The notes beneath the pieces are model-generated. The model did no database searches. It was not told the origin of the DNA and saw only the letters and a program-made list of their open reading frames with translations. A stretch of DNA of 64,000 bases from Saprospiraceae bacterium (GTDB lineage Bacteria > Bacteroidota > Bacteroidia > Chitinophagales > Saprospiraceae): assembly GCA_016714085.1 (NCBI GenBank), contig JADJNW010000015.1:1-64000 (forward strand). The letters run 5' to 3'. Shown in pieces: positions 18,396 through 27,725 of the stretch (position 1 is its first letter; each line of letters starts with the position of its first letter). Both the position numbers and the translations under genes were made by a program.

Positions 18396-18741
18396 CCTTC
18401 TGCAAGCATACTTTGACCATCAGCCAAGATACTACTGGGTATCTGGTTAGATACTTATGACTATCTGTAAAGATATTTTATATATCTGGCGAGATAAATT
18501 CACGTATCTGCAAAGAACCAAATAGTATCTAAAGAGATACCTTGTTATATCTACGAAGATACTAATATATATCTGCGGAGATACAATATTACATCTCTAA
18601 AGATACTGCATGGTATCTGGCTAGATACTTTTCTATCTTGGAGAATGAATAATACCGATCTACCATCTGGCCAGATGTGTTTAGTATCTTCGGAGAAGCT
18701 TGCTCATAATCAAGGCAGATTGTTTGCATCTTCGGAGAAGT
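18396..18741. repeat. Tandem array of micro-palindromes phased at about 21.7 bp
   Basis: Fourteen to sixteen short inverted repeats of the form RTATCT-N4-AGATAC. Left arms start at 18396, 18417, 18439, 18461, 18482, 18504, 18525, 18547, 18569, 18591, 18613, 18633, 18663, 18684 and 18726, with a degenerate copy at 18705. Steps are mostly 21-22 bases, or two DNA turns. Nine units keep a perfect ATCT-N4-AGAT core. The four loop bases and the 5-6 spacer bases differ in every unit. Unit 18663 changes both arms together (CATCT with AGATG), which preserves pairing. The array is not coding, because the period is not a multiple of three. It sits between two converging transcripts. The function is unknown; options are a multi-site operator, a string of RNA hairpins or a chromosome-organising element. 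Confidence 0.85.
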
Positions 18742-18778
18742 TTTATCAAGGCAGATCCTGGAGTTTATTTTTTAATTA

Positions 18779-18811
18779 AAGCGTCCTACGGTTCTAAACC
18801 GTAGGACGCTT
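18779..18811. repeat. Perfect 15-bp palindrome with CTA centre
   Basis: Arms AAGCGTCCTACGGTT and AACCGTAGGACGCTT around CTA, perfectly paired. It is a member of the TTTAAA-centred palindrome family and lies 17 bases from the end of the converging gene remnant, so it may act as its terminator. Confidence 0.75.
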
Positions 18812-18828
18812 AACCGGCTTAACCCCTT

Positions 18829-19244
18829 CTAATCCGCCAGCTTGGTGCGGGCATAATAAAGTGTATCATCCTTGCGCCATTCCTTGGCTTCGTTGTTGTA
18901 TTTCAATGAGGAAATTCCTTGCACCCTGCCATTTTTACCTCAAAAACGTATTTCGACTCGTAGGAATAAAGGTTCATAAACTCCGTATCCGAAATAGGTC
19001 TTAGGATTCGTCTGGAATCCCCTGGAATTTTGAAAAACAATTGCCCATCTTCTATCCAGATGCGCGCCTCGCCATAATCACCGACATAGCGCTGGTACAA
19101 TTGCTGGATGCCCGCATCGGTTTTGGACTGCATATACTCGATATACTTTTTGGCATCATACAGGTAGAAATGCTCAGGGTGTTCGGCAATGGCGGCTTCG
19201 TAGGTCGGTAGTGCCTGTTGTTTTAATAATGCCTTGATTTTCAA
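18829..19244 (-). pseudogene. C-terminal remnant of a larger protein (frameshifted)
   Basis: The open frame begins MKIKALLKQQALPTYEAAIAE without signal or domain start. It continues as a beta-rich tail (WIEDGQLFFKIPGDSRRILR, then ISDTEFMNLYSYESKYVFEV) like the C-terminal extension of Bacteroidota serine hydrolases. The frame breaks at 18932-18936. One A added to the run gives VKNGRVQGISSLKYNNEAKEWRK and then a stop at 18829. Even when repaired, the catalytic part is missing, so this is probably a leftover C-terminus. I am not sure of the parent family. Confidence 0.5.
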
Positions 19245-19291
19245 GTCCTAAATTAGAGCAGATATACAAAAAATATTTAATTAAATTTCAA

Positions 19292-19320
19292 TAAAAAAAC
19301 ACCCTTATTCTTATAAGGGT
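19292..19320 (-). terminator. Rho-independent terminator of the TPR transcript
   Basis: A perfect stem ACCCTTAT/ATAAGGGT with loop TCTT (19301-19320), followed on the minus strand by G and T7 (19293-19299). It ends the transcript carrying the TPR protein and the small ORF at 19378-19458. Confidence 0.7.
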
Positions 19321-19377
19321 AAGATATAGTGAGGAACATATATGACATACAATAAGCAGAAAGAAGAGATAGCTAAA

Positions 19378-19458
19378 TTAGAATCCCGATATATCATCAA
19401 TTACAATTGCCCACGCTATCCCATCTTCTACTGTTTGAATTGAATTAAAATGACCCAT
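19378..19458 (-). CDS. Possible 26-residue peptide downstream of the TPR protein
   Basis: A short ORF, MGHFNSIQTVEDGIAWAIVI followed by DDISGF, lies between the TPR gene stop (19495) and the terminator at 19301, so it would be on the same transcript. It is acidic, with one hydrophobic patch. No ribosome-binding site is obvious, but Bacteroidota often lack one. It could be chance. It could also be a small partner or signal peptide for the TPR protein, as in other TPR/peptide pairs. Confidence 0.3.
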   Translation of the reverse strand: MGHFNSIQTVEDGIAWAIVIDDISGF

Positions 19459-19494
19459 AGATTTAATATTTTACTTATGGTTAAACTCCTACGT

Positions 19495-20894
19495 TTAGCT
19501 GGATAGAGCAATAAATTCCTCAGTTTCTTTAAGCCAAGAAAAATCTTCATCCTTTATTGCAGCTTTTTTAAGTTCAGAATCCAATTTAATTGCTTTTTCC
19601 AAATAAATCAAGGCAAATTCTTTATTTTTTTGTAAAGAAAATAGACAAGCCTTATTATAATAAGCTTTGGAATTCTGATTATTACTAGCAATCAGATTAT
19701 CCAAAATTGATTCTGCTTCTTTGAATTCTTTAGTCTTAATGTACATGGCAGCTAGGCTGTTGTATGCTTCATAATAGTTTTCCTTATTTTTGATTGCTTC
19801 TTTATAGGCTGATATTGCTTTATCAAATTTCCCCATCGATTTATAAACAGTACCTTTATTATAGTTCGCAGCTGGAAATTCGGGGCAAAGAATAATTGCT
19901 TTATCTAAATTTACAATAGCGTTTTCATAATCTTTCAATAAATAACATATTACCCCTAATCTAAAAAATATAATATGATCATTTGGATTAATTTCAACTG
20001 CCTTTTCAAAAACTCTCTTGAGTCGTCATAACTTCGTACAGAATAAGCAGCCATTCCTAATGCAAAATAATCAATATCTTTTAAGGGTAATTTTTCGTTG
20101 CTAATTGTTTTAAGTAAAGCACCAAAAAAGTTATAAAATGTGAGGAAATCAATCAAGGTTCTTTTTAAATCCTCAGAGTACTCACTCTCGGTTGCATTAG
20201 CATCCTTTACTTTTTTTAAGTCTTCATCTAAAAATTTACTTATTTTACTCCTGAATTTTCTGAAGAGTTCAAAAATATTATTCTTAAATTCCTTAAACAG
20301 GAAGTTATCTTGGATAATTTCATTTTGTTTTTCATTAAAGTTAGAGATAGTAAATTCAAGCTCTCTTTGAGTATTTTTTAATCTATCATAAAACTCTTTA
20401 ACTTTTAGGTCTAAACTCTGATCGTACTTTTCAATCTCTTTAATATTATTTTCAAAAGCGTTTTTCCTTTGATCAATTTGTTCTATACTAGTATGAACTC
20501 TAAGAGTTAAATTATTAACTTTTGCTTCTCCTTCCTCAATCTCTTTTCGAAGGACTCGCCAATTATTAATTTCGTAAAGTCCCAAAGCTGCTATTATTGC
20601 TATAAAAATAGCCAAAGCTGCTAAAATGTGTCCAAAAAAGGTAGTTATATTGTTCAAAACACCGATTGTTTGATCTAATTGACTATTTTCATAATCAGAA
20701 ACAATTATAGAAACCCCTAAACTGTCTTCAATACTACTAATCTGTTGAGCTATACTATCGTCTTGTTGTAAAAAAATATTAATTTTCTCAGGGTGTTTTC
20801 GATACTTGTTTATGTTCATTGATAAATAAACATTCCAAGCAACTAATATAATTGCAAAAGTGATAGCAACGGTAAAGACTACTGATTTTTTCAA
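19495..20894 (-). CDS. Membrane-anchored coiled-coil TPR protein (frameshifted)
   Basis: The N-terminal part has two membrane helices (about 7-27 and 88-106) and a long coiled coil (about 115-215). The C-terminal part is a run of four to five TPR units, such as YENAIVNLDKAIILCPEFPA and FDKAISAYKEAIKN. The two parts sit in different frames. Adding one T at 20008-20012 gives REFFEKAVEINPNDHIIFF and joins them into one protein of about 466 residues. The TPR part would face the cytoplasm as a protein-binding scaffold. The gene is more AT-rich than its neighbours, which hints at transfer. No enzymatic domain is visible. Confidence 0.75.
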
Positions 20895-21133
20895 AGTATA
20901 AATATTAAATAATGATACAATTTAATAAACATATTTTGCCTATAATTCGATTTATTGATGAAGAAAAGCATCATAAGCTTAACGTTTAAGACACTTCCAT
21001 TTCATGTAATTTCATTACTCCAATTTATATATAATACCTTACGAGTTATAATATTTCCAAATGTACACCTTATCACAATGATTTTGCAAGATGATGCGTC
21101 CTTTTTGGCTCAGCAGTATCAGGAAAATCCTTA

Positions 21134-21763
21134 CTATCTTTCGATTTTCAGGTTCGTCCAGGCAGCGACTAGATAGCCCGCAAATAGCTGCAAAGCCCGC
21201 AGCCAGCGCTTGCGGTTGGCTTGTTTTTGCTCTTCGCGCAGCTCCGCGCAGCTCTCCGGTACGCTGAGTCCGTCATTGGTCAACGCAAAAAGCTCGATGG
21301 GGTTATCTACATTCTTGAAGGTAAATGCACCAAGTGATTCCAAAGCAAACTGCGCTTTATCAGCTAATTGCGCTTGAATTTCTTTGGATAGCACAATAGA
21401 ACCAGCGATAGCAATCTTTTCAATTTGCGTCACCTGGAAAACCCCCTCGCCAAAAGCATTGCCGTTTTCCACGATAACCTCGCCCGCGTGAATGCCCATG
21501 CGCACCGGCACGGTAGGTTCAGCTTTGAAGTTCATTTGCAAGGCTTCCGCGCAAGCGACTGCATCTGCCGCACGCTCAAAAGCAGCAATGCAATAATCCC
21601 GATGCAGTTGGATGACTTCGCCCTGGTACGCTTGGGTTTGGCTTTGCATCAGCGCTTTGAAATACTCCAATTTAGCAAGCGCATTATCCTTATCCGCGCG
21701 TATGAGAGCGGTATAGCCGACGATGTCGGCGTAGAGCAGGGTAGTGCTTTTAGGTGTGGTCAT
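21134..21763 (-). CDS. Class III nucleotide-cyclase-like protein with altered metal site
   Basis: An adenylate/guanylate cyclase catalytic-domain homologue (about 5-165). The first metal-binding Asp is present in YADIVGYTAL (D13), and RMGIHAGEV and GEGVFQVTQIEKIA match the family. The second metal motif, normally GDG, reads RDY (55-57): the Asp is kept but both glycines are lost, so activity is doubtful. After residue 165 comes a charged linker and one hydrophobic helix, LFAGYLVAAWT, where the protein stops abruptly. Related Bacteroidota proteins continue past this helix with TPR or TolB-like sensor regions, so this copy is probably truncated. Confidence 0.7.
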   Translation of the reverse strand: MTTPKSTTLLYADIVGYTALIRADKDNALAKLEYFKALMQSQTQAYQGEVIQLHRDYCIAAFERAADAVACAEALQMNFKAEPTVPVRMGIHAGEVIVENGNAFGEGVFQVTQIEKIAIAGSIVLSKEIQAQLADKAQFALESLGAFTFKNVDNPIELFALTNDGLSVPESCAELREEQKQANRKRWLRALQLFAGYLVAAWTNLKIER

Positions 21764-21904
21764 GCTGAGGTATTCTTATCATCAAAGATAGGAATATAAA
21801 ATAATAACGTCCTCCTATTCAAGTCAATAAGCCTCGACCAAAGTTGTTCTTTATTCGCTATTTAGGCGTTTTGAATAGAATTAATATGATCTTTTTCGGG
21901 TTTA

Positions 21905-23244
21905 TCATTTTGCAAAGTAGCGCGAAGCGAATTGTATAAAAGTTGGCCAATTCGGCACAACGGTATGTCCGCCCGCGTGCTGTCGAAAGGCAATATCACC
22001 TTCGATCAAAGTGGTTTCTTGTGGCGGAAATGCTGTTGCGCCTAACTCCTTCTTACCCAAAAGTTTATAAACGGGCCGGCGTGTACCCCAGCCAGGAACA
22101 TCCCTTTGGCATCTACCCATTGCCCTTCCACCGTAGGCGAGCCAACGCTAATAAACACAGGGCGCGGCACACATAAGGCGATCAATTCATGCGCATCAAC
22201 GGGTAAGTCATTCTGGGTCAAAGGCCCGGCGTATTTGATAAAATTCGGCGCAAACCAATGATATTCGCCGGAGGCAGCCAGATTTTCTACTTGTTCGCCC
22301 AAAATGCGGCGCAGTATCTTCGCGCCACCCGCTCCTGAAGACCCAATAAAACCAATCGCAATACGCGGTTCATAAGCCATTGTAACCAATGCTGCCTTGC
22401 CATAGCGCGAAAGCCCTTCGATACCTATGCGTTTGGCATCCACATTTTTGTCCGTTTCAAAATAATCCAACGCCCTGCTTGCCCCCCAAGCCCAGGCACA
22501 CAGCGTCCCCCAATCGTCCAGTTTTCTAGGCTGCCCTTTATTCACTAATCCAATAATCCCCTGGCGAAGACCTGCGCCATTATCGGCTTGATAACTCGTA
22601 GGCACCAAGATCGCATAGCCCCAGCCTTTTGCTAATAATTGTTGCTGCCACGTCGGTTCGTTTGTAGGCGATGCAGGTGGTCGAAAGCCCGGCGGAAAAT
22701 TAAAACCAAATTCCATCATCACCGACACAGGTGTAGTGCTATTTGCAGGCGTAGTAAGCGTCAACTGAATATTGACGCTAATGGCAGGATAAGCGCTATT
22801 GTCAACGCGACCTACCAACTGTTTTATCTTGATTGGATAATCGCCATTCATGGTATCTTTTTCGCTGAGGACTTCCCAAGTAACGGCGGGCGTGTTCGCA
22901 GGCATTCTTCCATACATTTCCCGATCAAAATCTTCCATAATCTCCAATCTACGCCGCTTCCAATGTTTCGCATTCTTAACTTTTTTACCATTCTTAAACA
23001 CCAGCGGATCGGGCAAACTGGTATAAGGAGAAGCTTTAGCCTCATCCACATTCGCGGCATTCGGTGCTTCGGGATTGCCCGACGGCCCCGGTCGCAGTGC
23101 GGTAATGCCCAATTCTTGCATCATCAACTGATGATCCTGCTGGCTTAATTTATGGAGGCTATCTCGCGCTTGCTGAGAGAGTTGCGCGAAGGATTGGGTG
23201 CATAGGAGAATGCAAAGTGAAAAAAGAAAGAGTGTGTTTTTCAT
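21905..23244 (-). CDS. Glucuronoyl esterase, CE15 family (frameshifted)
   Basis: Cleaves the ester between 4-O-methyl-glucuronic acid on xylan and lignin alcohols, or related uronate esters. It has a signal peptide (1-20, SFAQ). The CE15 nucleophile motif is GLSRYGKA with Ser279, where most members read GCSRxGK. Substrate-pocket and core blocks LDDWGTLCAWAWG and FIGSSGAGG are present. The frame breaks at 22073-22075. One added C restores GPVYKLLGKKELG and the tail FRQHAGGHTVVPNWPTF, which carries the catalytic His. The gene then ends at 21905. It begins the carbohydrate-processing block that continues to 35 kb on the same strand, although two unrelated small genes intervene. Confidence 0.85.
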
Positions 23245-23371
23245 CTTTAGGTGTTTTGATAATTAACGGTCAGTCTCTAAGCTGCGCCATTTGTACTTGT
23301 GCTAATTTGCTTTGAGCTAGCCTCGTCGGCATGGATGAATAGCTATTGTGATAGCCAGTTATTATCAAATA

Positions 23372-23752
23372 TTAATTTATTCTGTATTGGTTAAATCTTC
23401 TAACATTATCTCTTTCCTGCTTATTCAGAATCATAAATATGATTGAAGGGATTAATAGTAATCCACCAATTGCCAAAATATTATAAGGATTGTTCGGTCT
23501 AAACAAATAGTCTTTCAAAAGGTATCCAATTAATCCAGTCCCAAAAACCATTATAAGAAATGCCGCTATCGCTATAACGCTACTTTCTTTTGCTTTCACA
23601 TCATTTATCGAACTAATTTCCTTATGTGAACATTTTGGACATACAAATTGAACAGAATCACCAATTAGATTTCGCAGCTCAGCACGATCAGGAACGGATT
23701 TTTTAATCCTGTACAATTCATTACAATTTTTGCATTTAATGACTAATTTCAT
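23372..23752 (-). CDS. Zinc-ribbon protein with two membrane helices
   Basis: The start is taken at MKLVIKCKNC (23752); ten upstream in-frame residues look non-native. Two CXXC pairs (KCKNCNEL and FVCPKCSHK) form a zinc ribbon of about 45 residues. Two hydrophobic helices (about 60-80 and 92-110) and a charged tail follow. The family is unknown. It and the next gene are AT-rich and do not fit the carbohydrate genes around them, so they may be an insertion. Confidence 0.6.
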   Translation of the reverse strand: MKLVIKCKNCNELYRIKKSVPDRAELRNLIGDSVQFVCPKCSHKEISSINDVKAKESSVIAIAAFLIMVFGTGLIGYLLKDYLFRPNNPYNILAIGGLLLIPSIIFMILNKQERDNVRRFNQYRIN

Positions 23753-23830
23753 CTTTCTTTCAGTTGGCATACAATATCGCAAATGCGGTGCGACTAACTT
23801 TTGCTGGGTATACTTTATTGGCAGTAGTTT

Positions 23831-24307
23831 TTATTCTTTCATCGATGTAAATAACATTGTCCAATTAGTTTCCCATTCCTTATTTTTTTCATCATAATAA
23901 GCTTGTTCCCAAAGCGCGGTATCTGTTGCTGGCTTTCTCCAAATAAATCTCAATTTAACTTCTTTATCTTTATATAACTCCTTGCCGAAGAAGGCTCCAA
24001 ATCCATCTTTAAATTCACCTGTTACCTGTTCCTTTAAATAGTTTTCCGGATTTGAAGTATCGGCCCAGTATATCGTCCAGATATTAGTTTCTGGATTAAT
24101 CATTCTTATACTAAGTCCAACAAAATTATCCCCATAATGAGCTGATTTCATCTCATCCATTAAAGCTAATCCGTTTAAGATGCTTTTTGTTTCCATTTCT
24201 GCATGGAATTCTATCCATTCATCACAATTTGTCAGTCGTTCCTTCAATCTTTTATTGAGAACCTTCCATTTTCCAATTAAAAAATCAAAATTTTGAATAT
24301 TTATCAT
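23831..24307 (-). CDS. DUF1579-like beta-barrel protein
   Basis: A 158-residue soluble protein. It begins NFDFLIGKWKVLNKRL and contains GLALMDEMKS, NPETNIWTIYWADTSNP and WEQAYYDEKNKEWETNWTM. This is the lipocalin-like pattern of DUF1579 and similar families, where a FLxGxW start precedes a small barrel. No signal peptide is present. The ligand is unknown. Confidence 0.7.
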   Translation of the reverse strand: MINIQNFDFLIGKWKVLNKRLKERLTNCDEWIEFHAEMETKSILNGLALMDEMKSAHYGDNFVGLSIRMINPETNIWTIYWADTSNPENYLKEQVTGEFKDGFGAFFGKELYKDKEVKLRFIWRKPATDTALWEQAYYDEKNKEWETNWTMLFTSMKE

Positions 24308-24440
24308 CGATTGAGTTTTATATTATAATGTGTTGGTTCTGTTTGTAATTACACTAAAATCTTCTTCTTGTTAATAAATAAGGTAGAGCGATTAATATTT
24401 TTACATTAAATCCCTCTACCTTATACCCGCTGCCCTCTAC

Positions 24441-25283
24441 TTATTTCAAACTCTTCAAATAAGCAACACTTTTTGGCACATTCACCATTTCCTGATTACT
24501 CTCATCCTCGATAAAGCAATGCTGCACGCCTACTTTTTTAGCAATTTTAAAAATCTTAGGAAAATCGGCTTGCCCAGTGCCCAGCACCACATCATTTTCA
24601 GCGGGCGTATGCCCCGTCAAATCGCCTTGGACGCCTATTTTCAGGTCTTTCAGGTGCATTAGTTTCCAGCGATCTTTATATTTCTTTAATAATTTTACAG
24701 GATCGCCGCCGCCATGTAATGTCCACAATACGTCCATTTCAAAGGAAACATAATCAGGATTGGTATTTTGTATAATATAATCCAATAATGTTCCCTTTCC
24801 ATAAGGCTGAAATTCATAACCATGATCATGATAGCAAAATGTCAGCCCATTTTCTTTCATTACTTTACCAATTTTATTAAAATCCTCGACCGCTTTTTTA
24901 GCATTTTCAAATGTAAAATTGCCACTTTTGTGAGGAATCCAGGCGCACATGACATAAGAAGCGCCCAGTATTTTCGCGCGATCAGCTATTTCTTGCGGAT
25001 TGTTGACCAACTGCTCATATCCTGCGCCAGTTGATGTAATTTTGATGCCTCTTTCATCGCACATTCTTTTATACGTTTCGGCTGACATACCTTGCGGCGG
25101 TCCGCTTTCGATTTCGGTGAAACCCATTTCTTTAATTTTATCCAATGTACCCGCTACATCCTTGGGCAGGTGGTTGCGAAAGGTGTAGGTCTGCACGCCC
25201 AAAGGGAAAGTATAAAGTGGCTTTTGTGCTTGGGAGGCTTGTAAAACAAATAAAACAAGGAATGTAAATATTAATTTTTTCAT
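24441..25283 (-). CDS. Exported sugar-phosphate isomerase/epimerase-like TIM barrel
   Basis: A 280-residue AP-endonuclease-2-type TIM barrel with a signal peptide (1-19, ASQA). Metal-binding positions typical of the family are seen: Glu in FTEIESGPP, His and Asp in CYHDHGYEF, Glu and Asp in FEMDVLWTLH, His in MHLKDLK and Glu in HCFIEDES. Such exported members often accompany GMC oxidoreductases in Bacteroidota and probably epimerise or isomerise oxidised sugars in the periplasm. It lies 97 bases downstream of the GMC oxidoreductase gene, likely in one operon. Confidence 0.85.
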   Translation of the reverse strand: MKKLIFTFLVLFVLQASQAQKPLYTFPLGVQTYTFRNHLPKDVAGTLDKIKEMGFTEIESGPPQGMSAETYKRMCDERGIKITSTGAGYEQLVNNPQEIADRAKILGASYVMCAWIPHKSGNFTFENAKKAVEDFNKIGKVMKENGLTFCYHDHGYEFQPYGKGTLLDYIIQNTNPDYVSFEMDVLWTLHGGGDPVKLLKKYKDRWKLMHLKDLKIGVQGDLTGHTPAENDVVLGTGQADFPKIFKIAKKVGVQHCFIEDESNQEMVNVPKSVAYLKSLK

Positions 25284-25380
25284 AATGTTATATTGATTTT
25301 ATCGATCTGATAATTAAATGGTTGCTTTGAAATATAAAACACATAAAAATCTACGTGCCTATGTATTTATAATAATTTTA

Positions 25381-27092
25381 TTACAAATTTCTCTTTTTCA
25401 ATGCTTTAACTGCGTAATTCGCGGCGCGAGCGGTGATTGCCATGTAAGTTAAGGACGGATTTTGTGTACCGGTGGAAGTCATGCAAGCGCCATCGGTTAC
25501 AAATACATTTTTACAAGTATGTAATTGATTCCATTTATTTAGTAAAGATGTTTTAGGGTCGTTGCCCATTCGTACGCCACCCATTTCGTGAATGTCAGAA
25601 CCCGGATTGGCATGAGAATCAGTCGCTCGTATATTTTTAAAACCAGCATGTGTAAACATTTCCGTGAGTTGCTCCATATAATCTTTTACCATTTTATCAT
25701 CATTTTCTGACCATTCAGCAGAAATAACCAATTGCGGAATGCCATAAGGATCGGTTTCCGTTTCGTGCAGTCGAACATGATTTTTTTCTTCCGGTACGCA
25801 TTCGCCCATCATCCAGGAACTCACGCCCCAGTTGCTCAGCGGCGGGTGTATTAAATTATTTTTTAATTCTTCTCCAATCCCGTTTCGATCTGCATTAAAG
25901 CCTCTACCCGTGCCTATTCCGGCGGCATAACCTCTCAAAAAGTCGGTTTCTTGCTTGAACACATTTCTAAATCTTGGAATATAACTATGGCTCGGATTTT
26001 TACCTTTCGTGCGCATATCTAGGAAGTTATCGCATTCTGCCTGCATTCTGCCGCGATAATTATGCCAGGAAATATATTTGCCCAATAATCCATTATCATT
26101 GCCCAAGCCATTGGGGAAGCGGTTGGAAGTGGAGTTTAATAAAATTAAATTCGTATTTAATGCCGAAGCATTTACAAAAATAATTTTGGCATAATATTCA
26201 ATCATTTCCTTTGTATTCGTATCTATTACACGCACCCCGATTACTTTATCTTTTTTTTCATCATATATAATAGAATGAACGGTGGAAAAGGGGCGCAAAG
26301 TCAACTTACCCGTTTTGGCTGCCCAGGGTAGGGTAGAGGCATTGCTGCTGAAATAACCCCCTAATGGACAACCTCTTACGCATAAGTTTCGATGCATACA
26401 TTTAGCGCGTCCCTGCTCGTGATGAATGGGTTTTGGCTCTGTAATATGCGCACACCTGCCGTTAATTAAATAGCGATCTTTATATTGTTGTGTAATAACT
26501 TTTTGTAAATGTTGTTCCACGCAACTTAATGGAATCGGCGGTAAAAACTCACCGTCGGGTAAATGTGGTAAGCCATCTTTATTACCCGAAATGCCTGCGA
26601 ATAGCTCCACATGACTATACCAGGGCGCCATATCTGCATAACGAATCGGCCAATCCACCGCAAAACCATCGCGGATCGGGCCTTCAAAATCATAGTCGCT
26701 CCAGCGCTGCGTTTGTCGCGCCCACATTAAAGATTTTCCACCAACATGATACCCACGCGTCCAGGTAAATGGTTTTTCCTCTACAAAAGGATGCACGCCA
26801 TCCATTACCACCCAATGTAAAGTTGCTTCATTAAACATACCGCGATTCCCTGCAATCGGATTTTCCTTTTTCAATGCCAATGGCGCTTGCCCGCGATGCT
26901 CAAAATCCCAGGGATTTTTATTGGCGGTTGGATAATCCAGAACGTGCTTGACATCGCGCCCGCGCTCCAACACTAGGGTTTTCAGCTTTTTTCGCATAAT
27001 TCTTTTGCAGCCCAACCACCGCTGATGCCGGAGCCGATGACGATGGCATCGTATTTATTTTTCTTTTTTGCATTGATATTAAGGTAAGCCAT
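25381..27092 (-). CDS. GMC-family oxidoreductase (frameshifted near the start)
   Basis: An FAD-dependent sugar or alcohol oxidoreductase. The true start is at 27092, giving MAYLNINAKKKNKYDAIVIG with the dinucleotide-binding GSGISGG. The frame is then lost at 26987-26992, where A6 should be A7, and resumes with LKTLVLERGRD. The C-terminal GMC block is VFVTDGACMTSTGTQNPSL, with the catalytic-region pair as His/Asn (HEMGGVRMG and TQNPSLT). The length after correction is about 570. In Bacteroidota such enzymes, paired with subunit 3 proteins like the gene at 27138, oxidise the C3 hydroxyl of glycosides; specificity here is inferred. Confidence 0.88.
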
Positions 27093-27137
27093 TATATAAA
27101 ATTTGAAAGATGAAATGTAAAATTTGAAATACGCTTG

Positions 27138-27659
27138 TCAACAATTTAAAGGTACGAAACTCTTATAAAATCCGGGCGTCATATTATATTCCAAAAAATT
27201 AATCTGGACGTATTCAGAAGTGGTATAACCTTGAATCGTAAGATTTTTAATTAAAGTATAAAAATCTTTTAAAGATTTATCTGTTCCATTATCGATTGAT
27301 AATAAAATCGCTTGTCGTTCTGACAAAGAAAGCGCCGGAAAAGGTTTATTATAATTAGAAAGCGCCGTATTTTCAATAAAAGCCAAGCCTTTCATTACAT
27401 TATCAACGACTTCTTTTTCGTAGCAATCCGCCAACATTTTTTCAATAAAAGCAGGAACACCTACGGATTTTGCACCAAGTGTATCTGACTCAGGGATAAT
27501 GGCTTCGATGATGGAACTTAAAGTATTTTGCTCTAAAAGAGGAAAGATTGACGGCGTTTTGGGTAGTGTTTGCAGCGTCCAGCCCTTTGCCCATGCGGGT
27601 AGCGCAATAAGTCCGGCCGCCGCCAGCGTCGCGCTTTGGATAGCTTCTCGTCGTTTCAT
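27138..27659 (-). CDS. Gluconate 2-dehydrogenase subunit 3 family protein
   Basis: A 173-residue partner of the GMC oxidoreductase encoded 46 bases downstream. It has an RR-containing export signal (MKRREAIQSATLAAAG) of the Tat type, then the family pattern: LSSIIEAIIPESDTLGAKSVGVPAFIEKML, a helical middle, and the C-terminal PGFYKSFVPL. Subunit 3 proteins help export and fold the flavoprotein subunit, which has no signal of its own. Confidence 0.85.
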   Translation of the reverse strand: MKRREAIQSATLAAAGLIALPAWAKGWTLQTLPKTPSIFPLLEQNTLSSIIEAIIPESDTLGAKSVGVPAFIEKMLADCYEKEVVDNVMKGLAFIENTALSNYNKPFPALSLSERQAILLSIDNGTDKSLKDFYTLIKNLTIQGYTTSEYVQINFLEYNMTPGFYKSFVPLNC

Positions 27660-27696
27660 TACATTACTATTTAGTTGAAATTAATATGCGATATAA

Positions 27697-27725
27697 ATGT
27701 GGCACATTTTTGAAATGCGCCACAT
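27697..27725. repeat. Inverted repeat of the TGTGGCRCATTT family
   Basis: Arms ATGTGGCACATTT and AAATGCGCCACAT (12 of 13 paired), loop of 3 bases. Related copies lie at 32536-32566 and 51911-51937. It directly abuts the stop of the serine hydrolase gene. Confidence 0.75.

Noticed and set aside
18396..18741. CRISPR array or integron attC sites at the palindrome array
   Set aside because: Units are 16 bases with 5-6 base spacers, not 25-40 base repeats with unique spacers; no cas or integrase gene and no attC core sites.
20955..21176. Plus-strand 73-residue ORF
   Set aside because: It overlaps the cyclase gene and an AT-rich gap, has no domain, and fits a chance ORF.
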